This document shows, one piece after another, positions 55,130 to 64,000 of a stretch of 64,000 nucleotides of DNA. Source of the stretch: Thiothrix sp. (GTDB lineage Bacteria > Pseudomonadota > Gammaproteobacteria > Thiotrichales > Thiotrichaceae); the NCBI GenBank assembly GCA_008015155.1, contig SSFA01000027.1:1-64000 (forward strand), in the 5' to 3' direction. The notes beneath the pieces were generated by a model. That model was given only the letters and a program-made list of their open reading frames with translations, had not been told where the DNA came from and ran no database searches. Numbering within the stretch: the first letter of the stretch is position 1; every line of letters begins with the position of its first letter. The position numbers were made by a program, and so were the translations under genes.

Positions 55130-55345
55130 ATATGGAGTCTGTCAAAGCGATGATGTTTAGCATCATGCTAAAAAGCGTAGTGGCGAACAATGCTATCGCT
55201 GCAAAGAGTGCGGCTCCTGCTTTCAATTGAAGTATCGCTATAACAGCAATCAACTTGGAACCACGGAATGAATCGTTGACATCGCCATAACGGCTCAGGT
55301 GTCCGGGATCTTAGCCGCGTGTAACTATTTACATGTACTAAGAGA
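55130..55345 (+). pseudogene. IS1-family InsA transposase remnant
   Basis: One frame reads CQSDDV-stop-HHAKKRSGEQ, then CYRCKECGSCFQLKYRYNSN, QLGTTE-stop-IVDIAITAQV and SGILAACNYL. This is the zinc finger and helix-turn-helix of IS1 InsA (compare QRYRCK.CGKSFQL.Y.YNA.KPGT). Two internal stops and the absence of InsB show decay. No inverted repeats were found. Confidence 0.75.
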
Positions 55346-55352
55346 TACGAGA

Positions 55353-55700
55353 CTATTTTTTCAAGCGCTCTTTCAAATCCGCAAACGGATTATAAGTCGC
55401 ACCCGTTGTACCTGAATCTCCCGCTGATCCACCATAAGCCGCTTCTGTTAGCTTCTGGTGTTCGTAGTCGTGGCAATACAAGCACAAAAGCTCCCAATTA
55501 CTACCATCGCTTGGATTATTATCATGATTATGATCGCGATGATGAACGGTAAGTTCGCGTAAATTACTGTGATTGAATTCACGGGCACAACGCCCACAAA
55601 CCCAGGGATAGAGTTTTAAGGCTTGCTCACGATAACCTTTAGCGCGCTCCTCCGCTTGGCGACGTGCTTTTAGGATAATTTCTTGCTCTTTTGTATTCAT
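55353..55700 (-). CDS. YajD-like HNH nuclease
   Basis: 115 residues from the ATG at 55700. CxxC pairs (VCGRCAREF and LCLYCHDYEH) flank LTVHHRDHNHDNNPSDGSNW, the HNH motif with its metal-binding histidines and asparagine, as in E. coli YajD. The basic helical N-terminus and C-terminal NPFADLKERLKK are also characteristic. The biological role of YajD is unknown; the fold cuts DNA. Confidence 0.88.
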   Translation of the reverse strand: MNTKEQEIILKARRQAEERAKGYREQALKLYPWVCGRCAREFNHSNLRELTVHHRDHNHDNNPSDGSNWELLCLYCHDYEHQKLTEAAYGGSAGDSGTTGATYNPFADLKERLKK

Positions 55701-55819
55701 CTTTGATTCCTCGCTAATCCACCACAAGCTTTAGTGACGTTTATCTGTGCTTGCTGGCATAAGATGGTAGTTCTCTTACAATAACATGAATCAGAGCTGA
55801 AAATCATGGAGTGTCAACC

Positions 55820-56026
55820 ATGCAAATAATCACTGAAGTGATTCGTGAAAATTTATCGCCGAGTGAAGTAATGGCATTGCGCCAAGCGGAACTCGCTAAA
55901 GGGCATTTAGTGAATGTGAATCGCCTACATAGTCAATTGGTGGAGATTGAAATCATCCACCCAAATCGAACTATCAATATCACGCCTAAACCGCCCGAAC
56001 TTTATGCTGACACTTTCCTAACCTGA
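55820..56026 (+). CDS. Small hypothetical protein
   Basis: 68 residues from the ATG at 55820, preceded by GGAG at about 8 nt. The sequence (ITEVIRENLSPSEVMALRQA, VNVNRLHSQLVEIEIIHPN) looks like a folded helix-plus-strand protein, but no family is recognised. It overlaps the 3' end of the convergent molybdoenzyme gene by 25 bp. Confidence 0.5.
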   Translation: MQIITEVIRENLSPSEVMALRQAELAKGHLVNVNRLHSQLVEIEIIHPNRTINITPKPPELYADTFLT

Positions 56027-58095
56027 CACAATAGCGACTTAAACGGTGGAAAACCACTAATGGGATCAAGGCTTTTATCATCCGTCAGCTCATTAATATT
56101 GGCACTATTCCAACCGTGGAAAGCATGTACCACGCCTTGCTTCATTTTATCTGTCACTTCTGCGCGGAAAATGACTTTGCCACGGGGTGAACTGATTTCT
56201 ACTGTATCACCCTGCGTGATTTGCCGTGCTGCGGCATCGTTAGGGTGAATCTGTACGCGCGGATAAGGATCAAGTTTTAGCATCGGCGCGACATTATGTT
56301 GCTGCGAATGCGTGAAGTATTTCTGCCGCCCACCTGAAGTCAGCACCAGCGGAAAATCCGGTAAAAGTTCTGGGGTAGAAACTGGGCTTTCGGCAGGCTC
56401 GCGATAAATCGGTAAGCCGTCATAACCTTTTTGCTTTAGCTCGACCGAATCGAATTCAATTTTGCCAGTGGCGGTTTTAAAACCATTAATGCGCCATTGT
56501 CGATCAGCATCCAAAAAGCCACGCTCGACTAATTCCTCAATCACCGGACTATAAACAATCACACCTTCAGGATTCGCATACGCTTCTTCGCGTACTTCTT
56601 GCGGCAAACCTTCGGCCATTTCTGCCCACGAAGCCTCTAAATCACCGTGCCAGAATTTATCCGCCATGCCTAAGCGCACGCCCAACTCAAGGAAAATTTG
56701 TCCATCCGCTTTAGCTTCACCGCGTGGTGGCAAGGCTTGATGGCGATATTTCACTTCCCCTTGATACGCACATCCCGGATAAGCAATGAGTGCTGGACGC
56801 TCTAAACTGGTGGCAGCAGGCAAGACAATATCCGCTTGTAAGGTGGCAGGATTATGGAAGAAGTCGGAAACTGCGAAGAAATCGAGTGTGCTTAGAGCGT
56901 GCTCCATACGCTTGGAATTCGCCCACATCGCCGTATTAATGCCCATCGCCAAGAGCGCGCGCAGCGGCTGCGGTTTGCTTTCCAGAATACAATCCGGCAT
57001 CAACATACTTTGTCCGGCTGGCCAGTATTTCGTCCAAATCGGAAACACTTCATCGCCAATGCGTGGCGGCAATTCCTTTACGCACACATCAAATAACTCA
57101 ATCGGTTTGGGCAGCACTTTGTCATTGAAAAAGCGATTCCCGCCTTCCCGATCAATCATCCCTAGTACTGCGGACAGCAGAATCATCGCCCGATGGTTTT
57201 GAAAGCCATTACTATGCTGGACGGTGGAGGTCGGCGACATGGCAATTTGCGAGGGTAAAGTGGTGGCGAACATTTCTACCGCGGCGCGTAAATCGGCTTC
57301 TTGAATACCACAAATCTCAGCCACACGGCTGGGCGTAAATTCGCGAATATACTCACGGAAAGCGTCCAAGCCATTCGCCCACTCATCCAAAAAGGTCTGA
57401 TCTTGCCAGCCATTTGCAAAAATTAAATGGTGGAAACCGAGCGCCAAAGCACCATCGGTTCCGGGGCGAATTTGTAGGTGAATATCCGCCAATTCCGCGG
57501 TTTCAGTGCGACGCGGGTCAACCACAATCATCTTGCGATTCTTTTTCTTTTTCGCCAGATGATGATTCTCAAAGGGTGGAATCGAGCCTGAAGCATTGGT
57601 CGACCAGACCAATACGCATTTGGTTTTAGGTGATTCAACCGTGGAGGTGGTTTTTAGTTTATACCCATAAGTGAGCTTTTCCGCGACCATCGTTGCCGAG
57701 AAGCAGCAACCCGATTCAGTTAAATAATTCGGGCTACCAAACGCATGTGCCAAACGCTGTAATTGCGGACGTGCTTCTTTGGTGTAACCTGCAAAGAACC
57801 CGACCGCAGGCGCACCATACTTGGCTTTGGCTTTATTCAATTCCGCGACAATCGTATCCAGCGCTTCATCCCAAGAAATGCGCTCAAACTGCCCCAAACC
57901 CTTCGTACCCACACGCTTTAAAGGATATAACAAACGCTCAGGATGATATTGCCGCTCTAGTTGCATCTGCCCACGCGGGCAGTTCGGCAAGCCCTCCACC
58001 GCAATGGCTTCCTGCTGTGCGTTCAAGGTCACGGTGAAGGCACAGTTGGCATCGCATTCGTAACAGGTGGTGTGTTTGGTGGTAGTCTCGGTCAT
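56002..58095 (-). CDS. Molybdopterin oxidoreductase family protein
   Basis: 697 residues. The N-terminus has CYECDANCAF and NCPRG, giving a Cys-x2-Cys-x3-Cys...Cys [4Fe-4S] site, followed by LYPLKRVG and FERISWDEALD, the standard opening of DMSO-reductase family subunits. MGINTAMWANSKRMEHAL and VEISSPRGKVIFRAEVTDKM in the C-terminal dinucleotide-binding domain support the call. No Tat signal is seen, so it is probably cytoplasmic. The nearby genes include no Fe-S or membrane partner, so electron partners and substrate remain unknown. Confidence 0.88.
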   Translation of the reverse strand: MTETTTKHTTCYECDANCAFTVTLNAQQEAIAVEGLPNCPRGQMQLERQYHPERLLYPLKRVGTKGLGQFERISWDEALDTIVAELNKAKAKYGAPAVGFFAGYTKEARPQLQRLAHAFGSPNYLTESGCCFSATMVAEKLTYGYKLKTTSTVESPKTKCVLVWSTNASGSIPPFENHHLAKKKKNRKMIVVDPRRTETAELADIHLQIRPGTDGALALGFHHLIFANGWQDQTFLDEWANGLDAFREYIREFTPSRVAEICGIQEADLRAAVEMFATTLPSQIAMSPTSTVQHSNGFQNHRAMILLSAVLGMIDREGGNRFFNDKVLPKPIELFDVCVKELPPRIGDEVFPIWTKYWPAGQSMLMPDCILESKPQPLRALLAMGINTAMWANSKRMEHALSTLDFFAVSDFFHNPATLQADIVLPAATSLERPALIAYPGCAYQGEVKYRHQALPPRGEAKADGQIFLELGVRLGMADKFWHGDLEASWAEMAEGLPQEVREEAYANPEGVIVYSPVIEELVERGFLDADRQWRINGFKTATGKIEFDSVELKQKGYDGLPIYREPAESPVSTPELLPDFPLVLTSGGRQKYFTHSQQHNVAPMLKLDPYPRVQIHPNDAAARQITQGDTVEISSPRGKVIFRAEVTDKMKQGVVHAFHGWNSANINELTDDKSLDPISGFPPFKSLLCQVRKVSA

Positions 58096-58587
58096 CAGGG
58101 CAGCTCGAAGTCAAAATGCTCTTATCATAGCGAAACCAACAAAGTGTGCACGTATCATTAAAAACCAGATGGATAGACGTATTGGCTCTATTGTAAGTAG
58201 CATCACAATTAGAACAAAATGATGCATTAATTGATAGTGTATAAAAATAATTTGATGGGCTTTTTATCAGCACTACTTAATGTACTGAGTGCTTTCCTAC
58301 TCTGATGATCCGAAAGATATTCGCTGCGACGTTATTTTAAAAAATATGAATTAATTCATATGCCATTCATCTTTTAAATCTTAAACCTCCAATTAAATCA
58401 AGAATTTATTAAAAATTCAAGCTTAACCGATAAATCTCTTAAAATTTAAAATAAAATATTGCGATTGATTTAATTTAAATTTAATTAGATTATTTCGATT
58501 ATTTTTGAAATAGTTGACCTTACTAAGTTAAGCAAGCTCGCTTGCGTAGTTATTAAGCATTCCATTTATAAGAATAGGTTAAATACA
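58096..58587. other. AT-rich divergent intergenic region
   Basis: 492 bp, very AT-rich from about 58330 to 58520, between the molybdoenzyme and the lipoprotein gene. A 6-bp inverted repeat GCAAGC/GCTTGC (58532-58545) lies 43 bp before the lipoprotein start and could be an operator. I see no gene. Confidence 0.5.
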
Positions 58588-59130
58588 ATGATCAATTCGA
58601 AGAATATTACTTTAAAAAAATTTGCTTTATTACTAGGGATGCTACTTTCTGTATTCTTTGTAGGCTGCCACGATTCGGAAGCAGAAGTTAGCGTCAATAA
58701 TTCACTTGTTGATTTATTAGGCTATATTGAATACAGTGATACAGCAATGGTTGAGCAAGATAAGTTCTACATACCTGCAAGCTATCAACCGCGTGTAGCC
58801 TTATTTCTAAAAGCAGCGGCTGAAAAAAATCCTGAGAAAGATATGGTAGCATTTATTATAAATAACATAACTAAAACTATTATTTGGCAGATTACTGCAT
58901 CTGGTAAGTTGATTAATTCTGAAAAACTCATTCAGCTTACAGCTGAAGCCCCTCGATCCACAGACATAAAGCCAGAGCTTAAACCAGTGTTTTTTACCAT
59001 AAAATCGCCAGCTTTATTTGCTGGAGCTGAACAACGCACTTATAACGGTGCTACGCAGTTTTTTGCATTTAAGTCGAAAAATGGGGAGCAGAAGCATTAT
59101 CAAATGATTTGGTTGGAAACGGCTAATTAA
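58588..59130 (+). CDS. Putative lipoprotein, unknown function
   Basis: 180 residues. A hydrophobic signal segment ends at FFVGC, a plausible lipobox, followed by HDSEAEVSVNNSLVDLLGY. No family is recognised. The body has FYIPASYQPRVALFLKAAAE and KPVFFTIKSPALFAGAEQ. The gene is AT-rich relative to purB downstream, stands alone, and may be acquired. Confidence 0.6.
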   Translation: MINSKNITLKKFALLLGMLLSVFFVGCHDSEAEVSVNNSLVDLLGYIEYSDTAMVEQDKFYIPASYQPRVALFLKAAAEKNPEKDMVAFIINNITKTIIWQITASGKLINSEKLIQLTAEAPRSTDIKPELKPVFFTIKSPALFAGAEQRTYNGATQFFAFKSKNGEQKHYQMIWLETAN

Positions 59131-61682
<2,552 letters not shown>

Positions 61683-61766
61683 AACACCTCCTATCCCATT
61701 TGGGGCTATAGCTGCTATAGCAGTTGCCGCTAATAATGTTGGATTCAGTTCTTAGCTGAGGTTTGC

Positions 61767-62003
61767 ATGCCTTATTATGTTTTTCGCATCACTCAACCTA
61801 GTCCAGTTTTAAAAAATTTGGAGCACCAAGGTACTCATGAAGCTTACCAAGCGGCTCGTCAGCAAGTACGTGACTTACGCGCACTAGCCCTACCGAGTGA
61901 TAAAGCTACTTATAAACTGATCTTCGCAGCTAGCCAATTAGAGGCAGAAGAACGTTTACATGAGCACCGTGAGCAACCTGTCTTGATGGAATGGGAAAAG
62001 TAA
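61767..62003 (+). CDS. Small conserved-looking hypothetical protein
   Basis: 78 residues: MPYYVFRITQPSPVLKNLEH followed by a charged helical region (AYQAARQQVRDLRA, ASQLEAEERLHEHREQ). No membrane segment or known domain. It lies between roxA and cysG on the same strand and codes like its neighbours, so it is probably real. Confidence 0.6.
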   Translation: MPYYVFRITQPSPVLKNLEHQGTHEAYQAARQQVRDLRALALPSDKATYKLIFAASQLEAEERLHEHREQPVLMEWEK

Positions 62004-62039
62004 GCCATCCTTGCTGATCACCCGCTAGGAGATTGTTGA

Positions 62040-63479
62040 TTGAAACGCTACCCAATGTTTATGTGCTTACAGCATCGTCCCTGTCTAGTCGTGGGCGCTG
62101 GCAAAGTAGCGCTACGTAAAGCGGAATCTCTGTTAGAAGCTGGAGCAAAACTCACGCTAATTGCACCAGAGTTGGATAGCGAATTAGCGAAGGTTTTGAA
62201 GCAGTATTCTCAGCAAATGACATGGAAACAACGTGAATTTCAAGATGAAGATATTACCGGCCAATATTTGATTATTGCCGCTACTAATAATGCTGCTGTT
62301 AATGCACGAGTTGCAGAACTGGCTAATGCCCGACAAATTCCAGTGAATGTGGTTGATAATCAAGCAGCTTGTAGTTTTATTGTGCCCTCAGTCGTAGATC
62401 GCTCACCCGTCATGATTGCTGTGTCGACAGGTGGCGCTTCGCCCGTCTTAGCCCGACAATTGCGCATGAAACTGGAAACGATGATCCCATCCTCTTGTGG
62501 GCAATTAGCAGCCATCACCGAGGAATATCGTGAAGCGGTCAAACAGCGCTTTGCTGACCCTGAACAACGTAAACAATTTTGGGAGCAGGCTTTGCGTGGC
62601 CCGTTTGCAGAATTAGTCTATGCGGGGAATGTGAGTGCCGCACGGCAAATGCTGGACGAAAGCTTGTCGCAATCCGCTGCGGCAGCTTCTGTTGGTGAAG
62701 TTTATTTAGTCGGCGCAGGCCCAGGTGATCCCGATCTATTGACCTTTCGTGCGGTGCGTTTAATGCAGCAAGCTGATGTTGTCGTCTATGACCGCTTAGT
62801 GGCGAAATCGATTCTAGAGATGGCAAGCCAAACTGCTGAGCGTATTTATGTTGGCAAGGAAAAAGCTAAGCATGCTGTGCCACAAGAAGGCATTAATGCT
62901 TTATTGGTGCGCTTAGCTAAACAAGGTAAGCGGGTTTTACGTCTCAAAGGGGGCGATCCTTTTATTTTTGGCAGAGGTGGTGAAGAAATTGAAACCTTGG
63001 CTGAAAATGGTATTCCTTTCCAAGTGGTGCCCGGCATAACTGCGGCTTCTGGTTGCGCGTCCTATGCAGGGATTCCCTTGACCCATCGGGATTATGCCCA
63101 ATCTTGTACTTTTGCCACTGGCCATTTAAAAGATGGCACGATTGATCTGGATTGGGAAAAGCTTGCTCAGCCACGCCAAACAGTGGTGTTCTATATGGGG
63201 CTAACAGGCATTGAAGTCATTAGCCATGAACTCATTAAACACGGGACGCCCAGCGACATGCCAGCTGCTTTAATTGAGCAAGGCACGACCCGCAATCAAC
63301 GCGTGCATATTGGTACACTAGCCACACTACCTGAACTCGTAAAACAGCGTTCAGTACGCGCCCCTACTCTGACGATTGTCGGTGAAGTCGTTAACTTGCA
63401 TGAAAAATTAAATTGGTATCAGCCCGAACGCCATGTAGCCGCTAGTGAATTTAGCCGTACACCTGAGCTAAAGGACTAA
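62040..63479 (+). CDS. cysG: Siroheme synthase (fused CysG)
   Basis: 479 residues, start TTG with AGGAG 8 nt upstream. The N-terminal CysGB domain (about 1-215) has the NAD motif VVGAGKVALRKAESLLEAG and oxidises precorrin-2 and inserts iron. The C-terminal CysGA domain has LVGAGPGDPDLLTFRAVRLM, RLKGGDPFIFGRGGEE and VPGITAASGCASYAGIPLTH and methylates uroporphyrinogen III. All three steps to siroheme, the cofactor of sulfite and nitrite reductases, are thus in one protein. An S24-like gene follows with no gap. Confidence 0.95.
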   Translation: MKRYPMFMCLQHRPCLVVGAGKVALRKAESLLEAGAKLTLIAPELDSELAKVLKQYSQQMTWKQREFQDEDITGQYLIIAATNNAAVNARVAELANARQIPVNVVDNQAACSFIVPSVVDRSPVMIAVSTGGASPVLARQLRMKLETMIPSSCGQLAAITEEYREAVKQRFADPEQRKQFWEQALRGPFAELVYAGNVSAARQMLDESLSQSAAAASVGEVYLVGAGPGDPDLLTFRAVRLMQQADVVVYDRLVAKSILEMASQTAERIYVGKEKAKHAVPQEGINALLVRLAKQGKRVLRLKGGDPFIFGRGGEEIETLAENGIPFQVVPGITAASGCASYAGIPLTHRDYAQSCTFATGHLKDGTIDLDWEKLAQPRQTVVFYMGLTGIEVISHELIKHGTPSDMPAALIEQGTTRNQRVHIGTLATLPELVKQRSVRAPTLTIVGEVVNLHEKLNWYQPERHVAASEFSRTPELKD

Positions 63480-63866
63480 ATGATGACTAATAGCTTTAAA
63501 GGTATCAAAATTTCCACTCAAGCGAGTCAAGTGAGCCTTACTCAGCAGCTGAGTGAAGGGAGTAGTTGTTCTGAATCGGAGCCCTTTGCTTTGCAAGTGA
63601 TTGATCGGAGCATGGAGCCTGAATTTGAACAGGGCTGCATCATTATTATCGATCCAACAGGCCTCATTCGCGATGGCGCTTTTGTATTTGCGAAAGATAA
63701 TCAGGACGAGTATATTTTTCGACGTTTACGTATTATCGCAGGCCGTTATCAATTGGAGGCTTTGCAATCGGGCTATGAGAGCTTTGAAATTCGCCCTGAG
63801 CAAATTCAAGGTATCATTACTCAGCGGGCGGGTAAGCGTCGTTCTTATCACAAATGGTATGATTAA
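63480..63866 (+). CDS. S24/LexA-like protein lacking the catalytic lysine
   Basis: 128 residues. LQVIDRSMEPEFEQGCIIIID matches the S24 peptidase fold with the serine of RSM in place, as in LexA and UmuD. The position of the catalytic lysine (TVKRL in LexA) reads IFRRL, so the general base is replaced by arginine and self-cleavage is doubtful. No DNA-binding domain is present. AAAGGA inside the end of cysG is its ribosome binding site, indicating coupling to cysG. Confidence 0.75.
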   Translation: MMTNSFKGIKISTQASQVSLTQQLSEGSSCSESEPFALQVIDRSMEPEFEQGCIIIIDPTGLIRDGAFVFAKDNQDEYIFRRLRIIAGRYQLEALQSGYESFEIRPEQIQGIITQRAGKRRSYHKWYD

Positions 63867-64000
63867 ATGATCTGGGTTTATGGCATTAGCAGTTGCGATA
63901 CTGTGCGCAAAGCTCGTCAGTGGCTAGATGAGCGGGCGATTGCTTATGAATTTCATGATTGGCGTAAACAAGGTTTAAATCCTGTACAATTACGCGCTTG
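63867..64000 (+). CDS. ArsC/YffB-like reductase, 3' end beyond the window
   Basis: The 44 codons present begin MIWVYGISSCDTVRKARQWL and continue AIAYEFHDWRKQGL, matching the thioredoxin-fold ArsC family of the YffB type (compare IKNCDTIKKARRWL). The single cysteine at SSCDT is the family's redox residue. The start directly follows the S24-like gene stop. Confidence 0.8.
   Translation, partial: MIWVYGISSCDTVRKARQWLDERAIAYEFHDWRKQGLNPVQLRA

Noticed and set aside
55035..55253. Reverse-strand hydrophobic frame
   Set aside because: The same DNA reads as an IS1 InsA remnant on the plus strand, which explains it better.

Overview
The window reads as the chromosome of a moderate-GC, free-living gammaproteobacterium. 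This rests on the thrS-infC-rpmI-rplT order, a fused CysG, a RibBA-ribH-nusB run, a DUF3581 protein, a short RoxA-like uL16 hydroxylase and SAH riboswitches. A sulfur-oxidiser relative (Thiotrichales, Thiothrix/Thiolinea-like) is my guess, not something shown by a marker here. Housekeeping genes are embedded in several accessory patches.

Layout. 1-2955 (-): rplT (cut by the window edge), rpmI, infC, thrS; infC appears to start on AUC. 3098-6364 (-): PhyH-type dioxygenase, HIBADH-type dehydrogenase and aldehyde dehydrogenase. 6628-9071: a defence-like patch with a putative AbiC-type membrane protein, a HigBA pair and a frameshifted integrase remnant pointing at the 3' end of tRNA-Val(GAC). 9131-14607: lytic transglycosylase, a P450/hydrolase/GNAT/membrane/phosphodiester-glycosidase run, and a LysE exporter. 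14806-21743: convergent response regulator and histidine kinase, then a tightly overlapping six-gene lipid-modification operon (NTF2-like, SDR, FAD oxidoreductase, DUF1365, CFA-synthase-like methyltransferase, DUF2878). 21848-25353: an exported ethylbenzene-dehydrogenase-gamma-like protein, a hybrid kinase and an Hpt protein. 26142-30775: ribBA-like, ribH, nusB, thyA, a second LysE exporter, DUF3581. 30869-33346: two convergent integral membrane transporters.

33391-37700 is an insertion-rich patch: a decayed IS4-family element with a preserved target duplication, a deleted IS5/ISL2-like element, an AT-rich acyltransferase, and a MITE-like element whose ends resemble the ISL2-like ends. 37709-43505 holds guaA and guaB (with a terminator-like hairpin just before guaA), xseA and a CnoX-like thioredoxin. 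43660-49048 holds a secreted zinc metalloprotease and a metK-ahcY methyl-cycle operon with an SAH-riboswitch-like aptamer in front of each gene.

49316-55345 is the most unusual stretch: a 5'-truncated Rhs tip with a nuclease-like toxin domain and a probable immunity gene, then four same-strand genes for exported proteins. One is a subtilase. Next to it is a small secreted protein that matches the subtilase's C-terminal domain, then two proteins whose C-terminal ~90 residues resemble the subtilase propeptide (I9-like). This looks like a protease accompanied by stand-alone copies of its own terminal domains, and I recognise no described system of this form. An IS1-type remnant lies beyond it.

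55353-64000 returns to mostly core genes: YajD-like HNH protein, a molybdopterin oxidoreductase, a lipoprotein, purB-roxA, cysG, an S24-like protein and the start of an ArsC/YffB-like gene. All domain and family names come from reading the sequence; no search was run.
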